64,000 bases of DNA from Sinorhizobium glycinis (GTDB lineage: Bacteria > Pseudomonadota > Alphaproteobacteria > Rhizobiales > Rhizobiaceae): positions 868,001 through 932,000 of the forward strand of contig NZ_LPUX01000053.1 of assembly GCF_001651865.1 (NCBI RefSeq). The letters run 5' to 3'. Made by a program: the position numbers and the translations under genes. The notes under the pieces are model-generated. The model saw nothing but the letters and a program-made list of their open reading frames with translations. It ran no database searches and was not told the DNA's origin. This document shows positions 31,801 through 39,220 of this stretch, piece by piece (position 1 is the first letter of the stretch; the number at the start of each line of letters is the position of its first letter).

Positions 31801-33916
31801 GCTGAAGACCACCCAGGTCGCGGCGCTGAAAACCGCCCAGATCGCCGCCCTCACCTCGGACCAGATCGCGGCGCTCACCTCGTCACAGGTCGGAGCCCTG
31901 AGCTCGACGCAGATTTCGGTGCTCTCCACCGACAATATCGCCGCACTCTCCACCGACCAGGTCGCAGCGCTGAACTCGAAGACGGTGGCAGCTCTGACGT
32001 CGGCACAGATCGGCGCTCTCAGCTCCGACCAGGCAGAAGCTCTGACCACGGCGCAGGTGGCGGCACTCGGCTCGACGCAAATCGCAGCCCTTGCCTCCGA
32101 GGATCTCGCGACCTTCTCGACCGCCGACATTGCGGCGATCACGGTCACGGCACTCACGGGTCTGTCCACCGACAATCTGGCGGCACTGTCTACCGACCAG
32201 GCTGCAGCGTTGAAGACCAGCCAGGTCGCAGCACTCTCCACCGCCCAGGTCGCGGCCCTCACCTCGGATCAGGTAACGGCGCTCACCTCGTCTCAGGTCG
32301 GAGCTCTGACCTCCACGCAGGTGAAGGCGCTCTCCACCGACAATGTCGCGGCGCTCTCCACCGACCAGGTGGCAGCGCTCAACTCGAAGAGCGTCGCCGC
32401 CCTGACCTCGGCCCAGATCGAAGCCCTGAGCTCCGACCAGGCCGAGGCCCTGACCACGGCGCAAGTCGCCTCGCTCACCTCGACGCAGGTCGCGGCTCTG
32501 GCCTCGGAGGACATCGCGACCTTCTCGACTGCCGACATTCAGGCGATCACGGTCACGGCGCTGGCGGGTCTCAGCACCGACAATGTCGCGGCGCTTTCCA
32601 CCGATCAGGCCGCAGCGCTGAAGACCACCCAGGTCGTGGCGCTGAAGACTGCCCAGATTGCGGCCCTGACTTCGGACCAGGTCGTGGCGCTCACCTCTTC
32701 GCAGGTCGGAGCCCTCACCTCGTCGCAGATTTCGGCGCTCTCCACCGACAATGTCGCGGCGCTCTCCACCGACCAGGTCGCAGCGTTGAACTCGAAGACG
32801 GTCGCCGCGCTGAGCTCGGCACAGATCGAAGCGCTGAGCTCCGATCAGGCTGAGGCGCTGACCTCTGCCCAGATCGCGGCGCTCGACTCGGCCGACATCG
32901 CGGCTCTCGCTTCCGAGGACATTGCAACCTTCTCGACCTCGGAGATTGCGGCAATTGCCGCAACCGCCCTGTCGGGTCTCTCAACCGACAATGTCGCGGC
33001 CCTGTCGACCGATCAGGCTGCGGCGCTGAAGACCACCCAGGTCGCGGCGCTCTCCACCGCCCAGATCGCCGCCCTCACCTCGGACCAGGTGACTGCGCTC
33101 ACCTCGTCCCAGGTCGGCGTCCTGAGCTCGACACAGATTGCGGCGTTCTCCACCGACAATGTCGCGGCGCTCTCCACCGATCAGGTTGCGGCGCTGAACT
33201 CGAAGACGGTCGCAGCCTTGAGCTCGGTACAGATCGGCGCGCTGAGCTCCGACCAAGCCGAGGCCCTGACGACGGCGCAAGTTGCATCGCTCGGCTCGGC
33301 GCAACTCGCCGCCTTCGCCTCCGAGGATCTCGCGACCTTCTCGACCGCCGACATCGCGGCCATCGCGGTCACGGCGCTCACGGGTCTGTCCACCGACAAT
33401 GTCGCGGCACTGTCCACCGATCAGGCGGCGGCGCTGAAGACCACTCAGGTCGCAGCGCTCTCCACCGCCCAGATCGGGGCCTTGACCTCGGACCAGGTCG
33501 CGGCGCTTACCTCGGCCCAGATCGGAGCCCTGACCTCGACGCAACTGGCCGCGTTCAGCACGGACAACGTCGCGGCACTGACCACCGATCAGGTCGCAGC
33601 CCTGAACACGAAGGTCATCGGCGCGCTCAGCTCCGACCAGATCGACGCGCTCAGCACCGACCAGGTCGAGGCACTGACTTCGGCCCAGGTCGCAGCGCTG
33701 GACTCGGCCGACATCGCGGCCCTGTCAACGGACGATCTCGCGACCCTCTCGACCGCCGACATCGCCGCGATCAGCACGACTGCAATCGCCGGTCTGTCCA
33801 CGGACGACATCCTGAGCCTGTCCAGCGACCAGTTGCTGGCCGTCACGACAACGCAGGTGGAAGCCCTGAACACCTCGCAGGTGGAGGCGATCCTGGCGGC
33901 ATACCAGGCCATCTAA
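28853..33916 (+). CDS. Giant octapeptide-repeat protein 2 (1687 aa)
   Basis: Paralogue of giant protein 1 with the same first seven residues (MTSIISS). The rest is exactly 210 octads (1687 = 7 + 210 x 8) with no break in phase. Consensus L-S/T-T/S-D/A-Q-V/I-A-A. Octads are ordered into a 17-octad (136 aa) super-repeat marked by LSTDNVAA-LSTDQVAA-LNSKTVAA; the marker recurs every 408 bases from 29483 to 33563. Phe is confined mainly to two octads per super-repeat (FASEDIAA, FSTADIAA). No Cys or Trp seen. The C-terminus LNTSQVEAILAAYQAI parallels the end of protein 1. No RTX motifs or signal peptide. Suggested role as for protein 1: exported, perhaps glycosylated, fibre. A terminator follows 14 bases after the stop. 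Confidence 0.85.
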   Translation: MTSIISSLSVTQIKNLSTSAVASLTTEDVAAMTTAQVKALSSTQIAALDTDDVAVFSTAQLSAISATSVAGISLDQLAAIDAAKIASLATSQVAALSSAQIGGLSSDQAEALTTSQVAALTSTQIAALASEDITTFSTAEVAAISVTALAGLSTDNLAALSTDQAAALKTTQVAALKTAQIAALTTDQVGALSSSQIAALSSTQVKALSTDNIAALSTDQVAALNSKSVAALTSAQIGALTSDQAEALTTAQVASLTSTQIAAFASEDIAAFSTADIAAITVTALAGLSSDNVAALSTDQAAALKTTQVAALKTAQIAALTSDQVTALTSSQVGVLTSTQISALSTDNVAALSTDQVAALNSKTVAALSSAQIGALSSDQVEALSAVQIAALDSADIAALASEDIATFSTSEIAAITATALSGLSTDNVAALSTDQTAALKTTQIAALKTAQVAALTSDQVVSLTSSQVGALSSTQISALSTDNVAALSTDQVAALNSKTVAALNSAQIGALTSDQAEALTTAQVAALTSTQIAAFASEDIAAFSTADIAAITVTALSGLSTDNVAALSTDQAAALKTTQVAALKSTQVAALTSDQVVALTSSQVGALTSTQVKALSTDNVAALSTDQVAALNSKTVAALSSAQVEALTSDQAEALTTAQVASLSSTQIAAFASEDIAAFSTADIAAITVTALTGLSTDNVAALSTDQAAALKTTQVAALKTAQIAALTSDQVTALTTSQVGALTSSQVSAISTDNIAALSTDHVAALNSKTVAALTTAQIGALSSTQVEALTSVLVGALSSTQLSALASEDIAAFSTADIAAISVAALAGLSTDNVAALSTDQAAALKTTQVAALKSTQIAALTSDQIAALSTTQIGALTSTQASAITTDSLSALTTDQVAALNTKTLASLSTVQIDAMSSDQLEALTSAQVGALTMAQMGALASEDIATFSTADIAAITVAALAGLSTDNVAALSTDQAAALKTTQVAALKTAQIAALTSDQIAALTSSQVGALSSTQISVLSTDNIAALSTDQVAALNSKTVAALTSAQIGALSSDQAEALTTAQVAALGSTQIAALASEDLATFSTADIAAITVTALTGLSTDNLAALSTDQAAALKTSQVAALSTAQVAALTSDQVTALTSSQVGALTSTQVKALSTDNVAALSTDQVAALNSKSVAALTSAQIEALSSDQAEALTTAQVASLTSTQVAALASEDIATFSTADIQAITVTALAGLSTDNVAALSTDQAAALKTTQVVALKTAQIAALTSDQVVALTSSQVGALTSSQISALSTDNVAALSTDQVAALNSKTVAALSSAQIEALSSDQAEALTSAQIAALDSADIAALASEDIATFSTSEIAAIAATALSGLSTDNVAALSTDQAAALKTTQVAALSTAQIAALTSDQVTALTSSQVGVLSSTQIAAFSTDNVAALSTDQVAALNSKTVAALSSVQIGALSSDQAEALTTAQVASLGSAQLAAFASEDLATFSTADIAAIAVTALTGLSTDNVAALSTDQAAALKTTQVAALSTAQIGALTSDQVAALTSAQIGALTSTQLAAFSTDNVAALTTDQVAALNTKVIGALSSDQIDALSTDQVEALTSAQVAALDSADIAALSTDDLATLSTADIAAISTTAIAGLSTDDILSLSSDQLLAVTTTQVEALNTSQVEAILAAYQAI
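29483..33562 (+). repeat. Ten tandem 408-bp super-repeats inside giant gene 2
   Basis: The codon marker GACAAT (in LSTDNVAA, LSTDNIAA or a variant) lies at 29483, 29891, 30299, 30707, 31115, 31523, 31931, 32339, 32747, 33155 and 33563: every interval is exactly 408 bases. Each unit is 17 copies of a 24-base module. Less regular partial copies flank both ends. Neighbouring units are very similar in DNA as well as protein, which suggests duplication or gene conversion under strict selection for phase. Confidence 0.95.
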
Positions 33917-33929
33917 CGGCGTCGGTGCC

Positions 33930-33951
33930 GGGGCGACGCGGTCGCCCCTTT
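33930..33951 (+). terminator. Terminator of giant gene 2
   Basis: GGGGCGAC-gcg-GTCGCCCC, an 8-bp GC-rich stem with a 3-base loop followed by TTT, starting 14 bases after the stop codon. Confidence 0.8.
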
Positions 33952-34013
33952 GGCATCGAGCATGATGGCAGCCAAGACAACCGTCTGTAGGCCGTCCTGA
34001 TTGATCGCGATTA

Positions 34014-34041
34014 CGGCCCCACCTCAACCGAGGTGGGGCCG
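34014..34041. terminator. Strong 12-bp stem-loop, possibly bidirectional terminator
   Basis: CGGCCCCACCTC and GAGGTGGGGCCG pair perfectly around AACC. It lies about 65 bases beyond the first terminator and may stop transcription from either side. Another function is possible. Confidence 0.5.
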
Positions 34042-34099
34042 TTGCCATTCGCCCGTTGTTCCGGTGGGATGCGCCACAAGAGTTGATGAACCTCTCGCG

Positions 34100-34293
34100 C
34101 TTCCGGACATTTTCCTGACGAGAGTGCCGAGCAGGCGCGTCGCTCTGCTCGCTGCCAGACCCGAGCTATTTGCTTCTCCAATGCGCCCCGTGGCGAAGTC
34201 GAGGAACGCCGCAACCTTCACAAAGTTTCCGGGTCGATACAGCCGGCGGAATGCCACAGCAAGTCGACTCGGGTCTGCGAGGCAATCAGCCAT
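34100..34293 (-). pseudogene. Possible LysR-type regulator C-terminal remnant
   Basis: A minus-strand frame reads LAVAFRRLYRPGNFVKVAAF then LDFATGRIGE, which resembles the last strand and helix of LysR-family effector domains. There is no upstream coding sequence, since a repeat element abuts it at 34294. If real it is a fragment left by rearrangement. Recognition is weak. Confidence 0.2.
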
Positions 34294-34400
34294 TGCTAGA
34301 GCATTTTGCAGTCAGGTGGAATCACCTGACGTCGCACAAATGCGGCAAAAACAAAGGTTTAGAGCGGCGATGCGAACGTATGTGAGCGCATCCCGCTCTA
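34294..34400. repeat. Rhizobial intergenic palindromic repeat (TAGAGC family)
   Basis: Begins CTAGAGCATTTTGC, includes the inverted repeat TCAGGTG-gaat-CACCTGA (34315-34332), then GCGGCAAAAACAAAGGTTTA before GAGCG, and ends CCCGCTCTAGCGG. Sequences with TAGAGC ends and an AAAACAAAG core are scattered through Sinorhizobium and Agrobacterium intergenic regions. Confidence 0.65.
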
Positions 34401-34459
34401 GCGGCTCAAAAGCTGAAGCCGGTTCCACGTGAAAGGCGAAGCGGCCTCAGGCTCCAGTG

Positions 34460-34942
34460 TCAGCGTGGGAAGGAGTATCGGTCGACCATCGCCCAGATCT
34501 CCCTGTTGATCCTCTGGATGTGCTCGATGACCTCGTTGATCCGCACGATTTCCGCATCGTCGATCTGCTCGATCTTGCCGTATTTGATCGTGTCCTTGCT
34601 GTCAAAGATGGCCATCAACTGGGTGCTCGCCTGATCACCGGTCTCGTCGAAGGAATAAATGCAGTGGCTGTATTTGTTCCTAAGCTTCACCTGCCGACCA
34701 AGTTGTTGCGTTATTGCAAGAATTTCTTGCCGGCGCGACGCTGGTGTCTTGCTCGTCTTGGCGAGTCTCTCGACGAGCTCGATGCGAGCGCGCGTGGTAT
34801 TAAGCGTCAGGAAGATGACGATGGCCGTCTCCTTGTCCGTATTGGCAAGGCCGGCGATCAGGTAAATGAGCAGGCTTTCAGTGTTGGTCCAGGTGTAGTT
34901 CAGTTGCCCAATCAAAAGTAGGAGCTCTTGGTATCTCTTCAT
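34460..34942 (-). CDS. HEPN-like protein of unknown role (160 aa)
   Basis: Mostly helical. Residues 88-93 read RNKYSH, an exact R-N-x3-H form of the R-X4-6-H motif that defines catalytic HEPN ribonucleases, in a typical setting (VKLRNKYSHCIYSFDE). The N-terminal helix (QELLLLIGQLNYTWTNTESLLIYLIAGLA) resembles the first helix of HEPN folds. No partner antitoxin gene lies beside it: the left neighbour is a repeat and the right is a divergent gene. No clear ribosome binding site, so the start is uncertain. It could be an orphan RNase toxin or a non-toxic HEPN protein. Confidence 0.6.
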   Translation of the reverse strand: MKRYQELLLLIGQLNYTWTNTESLLIYLIAGLANTDKETAIVIFLTLNTTRARIELVERLAKTSKTPASRRQEILAITQQLGRQVKLRNKYSHCIYSFDETGDQASTQLMAIFDSKDTIKYGKIEQIDDAEIVRINEVIEHIQRINREIWAMVDRYSFPR

Positions 34943-35368
34943 AGGTTTACGTGCCCGTATACAGAATGGTGAGAATATCTCATTTCGGCGCCCGGTATAC
35001 TACCTCAAGTTAGCAGCCTATCCACCCGTGGAATTCTCGGGCGCATCTCCTCCATCGAACTGGCAACTTACATTTCGGTTGTCCCGGCAACAGACTTTTT
35101 CCCGCAGCACGGGAGCAGGAAAACGCTCAGGTCTGGGAGGACGAGTGTCTGCGCCGCAAGGGCGCTCCTTTCGAAGGACCTACTGCTCCCCTCAAAGAAG
35201 GGAGAGTGAATGCCCAGCGCAAGACGAGAACCTTGAACAGCGGACCTGCGGCCATTCCTGGCCGTCGATCCCGCTTCCTCATCATCAACACTCAGCCCGC
35301 GCATGGCTCAAATCCGCGTGAAAGAAAATGGCGGTTCGGCTGTCGCGGCTCAATTTGAGGATACTCTT
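34943..35368. other. Divergent intergenic region before the low-complexity gene
   Basis: 426 bases between the HEPN-like gene (left) and the Gln/Asn/Gly-rich gene (right). It should contain promoters for both. An in-frame ATG at 35303 precedes the chosen start but has no ribosome binding site. No other gene or strong palindrome seen. Confidence 0.4.
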
Positions 35369-37084
35369 ATGAGCAATGACAAGAATTTCCTGTGGCCATG
35401 GGACACCCAAAGCCAGGACCAAACTCAGGACCAGAGCCAGCATGAGCTTCAAGCGCAGCTTGAACTTCAGAAGCAGAAACAGGGACAGGACCAAGGTCAG
35501 GATCAGGGACAGGACCAGGGACAAGATCAAACGCAGTCCAGCGCGTCCCACAACCTGAACGGAAACCTCAACGGCAATGGCAATCTCAACGGCAACGGGA
35601 ATGCCAACGGCAATGGAAACCTGAACGGCAACGGCAATGCCAACCTGAACGGAAACGGCAATGCCAACGTGAACGGTAACGCCAACCTGAACGCCAACCT
35701 GAACAAGAGCGAGACCAAGGTCGACGTAGAAAGCAAGACCGACGTTGACGTGGACGTGGACGTCAAGCTCGACCTGGATGGCTGGAAGCCCTCGGATGAC
35801 GACTTTGTCGACGTCGACGACTCGACCATCAACGGCATGGCCAGCATCAGCTTCAAGGACATCTTGAACGACTCACTCGGCGGCGCAGGCAATGACGTCG
35901 GTAACGTCTTCAGCCAATCCGCCATCATGTCGGATGACGACTATCTGCACGACGTCTCCAATGACGGCACCTTGTACCAGAAGGGCGATGCCTATGGCGG
36001 CTACGCCAAGTCGGACGACGGCATCGATGCCGGCGGTGACGGCGGCGAAGGCGGCGGGGATGCCGATGCCGACGGTGGCGACGGGGGCGATGGTGGCGCC
36101 GCGATTGGCGGCTTCGCGAGCGGCGGAAAAGCCATCGGCAGCGATGCATACAACAAGGGCGATGCTGACGGTGGCGACGGCTACGGCGGTATCGCGGCAA
36201 GCGTCGGCGTCGGCACAGGCGGAACCAGCGGCAATGCCAACGGCGGCTACGCAAAGGCTGGCGACGGCGGCAATGGCGGAGCCGGCCTCGGGCTCGGGCT
36301 CGGGCTCGGTGTCGGCCTTGGCGTCGGCGCGGCAGCCGGCGGCGAAGGTGGCGACAGCAAGGCGGGCGATGGTGGCAAGACGGGTGACGTCGAAAGCGAC
36401 GACGCGACTGCCAAGGACGCCGGCAACGGCGGCGACGGGGCAGATTCCCACGGCTTCTCGATCCCGATCCTCAACTTCGGCGGCGACGGCGGCGACAATG
36501 ACGGCGGCAACAGCGTCGCCGTCGGCAAGACCGGCGACGCCAATGGGGGCAGCTCGGACGATGGTGGTGACGGCGGGAATGCTCTCGGCGCCGGCGTGGG
36601 CATAGGCGCAGGCTTCGGTCTCGGTGCTGGTAACGGCGGCGGCGGCGGTGGCGGCGGCGCTGCCAACGCCAACGGCGGAACCTCCGGCGATGCTGCCGGC
36701 GGAGCCGGGTCCGGCGGAGCCGCAACTGGTGGCGCCGGTAGCGGCGGCCTTGCCCTCACGGGCGCCTGGGCTGGCGATACCTGGGCCGGCGGCGGTGCAG
36801 GCGGCGACGCCACAGGCGGTGCAGGCGGCGCGGGCGCCGCAGGCGGCATTGCCACGACCGGAGCTGGCGGTGCAGGTGGCGCAGGCGGGACCTGGGGTTC
36901 CTACAACGGGGATGACAGTTTCCTCGAAGGAATCTCCTCGGCAAGCGCCGATGCGGTGATCGACACGAATGCCTTCAACCAGCAGTTCGTGCTCGGCGCC
37001 AATCTGCAAGGCAACACGATCGACATGACGGTCGTCGGGGGCAACTACAGCACCACGTCGATCGGCGAAGACGAAGACGCCTAA
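35369..37084 (+). CDS. Gln/Asn/Asp/Gly-rich low-complexity protein, probable type I secretion partner or substrate
   Basis: 571 residues in compositional blocks. A Gln-rich N-terminus (QDQTQDQSQ, then repeated GQDQGQDQ) at 12-60; an Asn-Gly block of NGNGNANGN/NLNGNG units at about 62-115; an Asp-rich segment (VDVDVDVDVKLDLD) near 125; a globular-looking acidic stretch; then about 320 residues of Gly/Ala/Asp-rich sequence (GGDGGEGG, GLGLGLGLGVGLGVGAA, GGGGGGG), ending NAFNQQFVLGANLQGNTIDMT. No signal peptide. GAGGA lies 7 bases before the ATG at 35369. It is the first gene before the exporter genes on the same strand, so export by that system is likely but unproven. No named family recognised. 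Confidence 0.75.
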   Translation: MSNDKNFLWPWDTQSQDQTQDQSQHELQAQLELQKQKQGQDQGQDQGQDQGQDQTQSSASHNLNGNLNGNGNLNGNGNANGNGNLNGNGNANLNGNGNANVNGNANLNANLNKSETKVDVESKTDVDVDVDVKLDLDGWKPSDDDFVDVDDSTINGMASISFKDILNDSLGGAGNDVGNVFSQSAIMSDDDYLHDVSNDGTLYQKGDAYGGYAKSDDGIDAGGDGGEGGGDADADGGDGGDGGAAIGGFASGGKAIGSDAYNKGDADGGDGYGGIAASVGVGTGGTSGNANGGYAKAGDGGNGGAGLGLGLGLGVGLGVGAAAGGEGGDSKAGDGGKTGDVESDDATAKDAGNGGDGADSHGFSIPILNFGGDGGDNDGGNSVAVGKTGDANGGSSDDGGDGGNALGAGVGIGAGFGLGAGNGGGGGGGGAANANGGTSGDAAGGAGSGGAATGGAGSGGLALTGAWAGDTWAGGGAGGDATGGAGGAGAAGGIATTGAGGAGGAGGTWGSYNGDDSFLEGISSASADAVIDTNAFNQQFVLGANLQGNTIDMTVVGGNYSTTSIGEDEDA

Positions 37085-37194
37085 GGGTATTTCGACGCCT
37101 CCGATCCGCAATCCTCGGAATCGGGAATTGAACTGGACTGCGCGGGCTCGTCCCGCGCGGCCCAACGGCACCGAAATGCAAAGGCGGGCTGACA

Positions 37195-39201
37195 ATGACC
37201 GTGTATTTCGACAAGACCACCGAGGCGATTGCCCATTTCATCGGGCTGTTCGCAATTGCCATCGAAGAAGTCCGACTGCGTGAGGCCTATGAAGAGTTCA
37301 AGGCTCTCCAGAAAGCCCAGGAAGACCCGCAGGAGCTGTCCTCCGTGCCCGTCACGGTCAAGGCGAATTACGAGCTCGAGGGCTTCGATCCCCGTGTTTC
37401 CTATCGGCCGGTCGAGCCGGACCTGGTCGAGACGTCCCTCGGACGGCATCCCGGCGTCCACCCAGAGGAAATAACGCCCTCGCGCCCGGTAAGCGAAATC
37501 GACAATCCCGGCCCCTATACCCCGAATGCGCCCAGTTCCACATCGTCGGGCGGCGCCGCGGAATTTCAGATCGATCCGCCCGGGTCGACGGCTGTGTACG
37601 CTTCCCAGCACATCTGGCTTTCGGACAACGATGTCGTCAGCCTTGGCGGTCACGGTCTGCACGTCGAATCCCAGGTGGACAACAGCGCCCTCATGAACGA
37701 TCTCATCGAAGCGGCGCGGCAGATGTCCCCCCTCGGCGACGAGGAGATTCCAGGTTCGCCCGAGGAGATTGCCACCTACATCACAACCGCTGCGCAGGAG
37801 CTTGATGCCTTCTCCGCCGACGGACAGGAAGGCGCCTTCGTGGCGAAATCCGAGACCCTCGAAGGCACGTTCGTCGATGGAGAGCTCGTAGAGCAGGCAC
37901 CCAGCCTCGAAGACTACCTGCCGCCACAGGAGGAGATGCCGGACGGCAAGCCGGCTCCCACCGATCAGGCCGGCGGCGCCTTCACCGCGGGCAAGGGACC
38001 CGTCTCGATCGAGCCTGCGGTCGAACTGCAAGCCGGCGGCAACACCCTGGTCAATTCCGTGCAACTGACAAACAACTCGCTACAGTCGCAGGTGCTCGCT
38101 GTCGCCGGCGACCATGTCGAGCTCAACGCGATCAGCCAGATCAATGTGCTGTGCGACAACGATCTCTTGAGTCCCGCCCTCAACGGCTGGAACCTCGACT
38201 CGGCCAAGCCGTCCGAGACGTTCAACATCGCGATGTTCAAGCATCTCGACCCCTCCCCCGCCAACACAGAGCAGGCGGGAGTCGGCGACTTCCCGAAGGT
38301 CTGGGCGATCACCGAGATCGAGGGCGACCTCCTGATTGTGAACTGGATCGAGCAATTCACCTTCGTGACGGATGAGGACACGGCCGTTCTCGCGTCCGCC
38401 GGCACCAAGGCTTCGATCATTACAGGCGACAACACCGCGATCAACGACGTCTCGCTCGCCGAGCTCGGCCACTACTACGACCTCATCTTCGTCGGCGGCG
38501 ATGTTTACGACGCCAATATCATCCAGCAGGCGAATATCCTGCTCGACAACGACCTGGTTGACGCCGTCGAAGGCTTCGGCACAAGCGGCCAGGGGTCGGT
38601 CTCCACCGGGGAAAACCTGCTCTGGAATGAGGCGGGCATCGTGGAAGCAGGTGGGGCGACCACCGTGGAGCCGATGCCGGAATCCTACCTTGACGCCTTC
38701 GGCGATCTCGCAGGCGACAAGAAATCGCTTCCGAAGGACGTCCTCAGGGATGACGCGTTCGCCGGCATGAACGGCTTGAAGGTCCTCAATATCAAGGGTC
38801 ACCTCGTCAATCTCAATTCCATCAAGCAGACCAACATCCTGGGCGACAGCGACGAGGTCGCGCTGGCGAAGAACAAGCTCGTCGGCCATGCCAAGGCGGA
38901 TTGGACGATTTCGACGGGTTCGAACAGCTTGGTCAACTATGCGGGAATCGTCGATGCCGACCCCGGCAAGACCATTTACACCGGCGGCAACGCCTATTCG
39001 GACGAGGTCCTTTTCCAAGCCCAGCTGATCGATACCGAACCCGACCTCGCAGCCCAGAATCCCGACGCGCTCATCAACGAAGCGGTGGCATTCCTCGGCG
39101 AAGACATGATGGCTCCGGACCCCGGACCCAAGCCCCTGGACCACGCGCCGCCTCCGATCGACACGACGAGTGCCGATCCCATGCAAAGCATGCTCGCCTG
39201 A
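37195..39201 (+). CDS. Acidic four-repeat protein of the secretion cluster (668 aa)
   Basis: Unknown function. The N-terminal 60 residues form a helix that looks amphipathic (HFIGLFAIAIEEVRLREAYE, FKALQKAQED), then a Pro-rich linker. From about residue 125 a motif of the form G-x-N-x-L-x-N-x-a-x-I followed by V-x-G-x-x-Y/V-x-x-N-x-I-x-Q-x-N-I-L-x-D-x-D repeats; clear copies start near residues 283, 413, 474 and 577 (VNSVQL/ISQINVLCDND, IIQQANILLDND, IKQTNILGDSD). Such regular short strands suggest a beta-solenoid. Rich in Asp/Glu, one Cys, no signal peptide. It lies between the low-complexity gene (110-base gap) and the exporter ATPase (19-base gap), which argues for a part in export or for being its substrate. 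Confidence 0.75.
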   Translation: MTVYFDKTTEAIAHFIGLFAIAIEEVRLREAYEEFKALQKAQEDPQELSSVPVTVKANYELEGFDPRVSYRPVEPDLVETSLGRHPGVHPEEITPSRPVSEIDNPGPYTPNAPSSTSSGGAAEFQIDPPGSTAVYASQHIWLSDNDVVSLGGHGLHVESQVDNSALMNDLIEAARQMSPLGDEEIPGSPEEIATYITTAAQELDAFSADGQEGAFVAKSETLEGTFVDGELVEQAPSLEDYLPPQEEMPDGKPAPTDQAGGAFTAGKGPVSIEPAVELQAGGNTLVNSVQLTNNSLQSQVLAVAGDHVELNAISQINVLCDNDLLSPALNGWNLDSAKPSETFNIAMFKHLDPSPANTEQAGVGDFPKVWAITEIEGDLLIVNWIEQFTFVTDEDTAVLASAGTKASIITGDNTAINDVSLAELGHYYDLIFVGGDVYDANIIQQANILLDNDLVDAVEGFGTSGQGSVSTGENLLWNEAGIVEAGGATTVEPMPESYLDAFGDLAGDKKSLPKDVLRDDAFAGMNGLKVLNIKGHLVNLNSIKQTNILGDSDEVALAKNKLVGHAKADWTISTGSNSLVNYAGIVDADPGKTIYTGGNAYSDEVLFQAQLIDTEPDLAAQNPDALINEAVAFLGEDMMAPDPGPKPLDHAPPPIDTTSADPMQSMLA

Positions 39202-39220
39202 TGGGCCGGCGGAGGAGATG

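Noticed and set aside
28957-33912. Long minus-strand frames opposite giant gene 2
   Set aside because: Same reason: periodic shadow of the repeat coding sequence.
35369-37084. RTX (GGxGxDxUx) calcium-binding repeats
   Set aside because: The Gly/Asp runs do not follow the nonapeptide spacing; only loose similarity.
35873-37195. Ala-rich minus-strand frame opposite the low-complexity gene
   Set aside because: Product of reading GGC/GAC-rich codons backwards; no ribosome binding site or motif.
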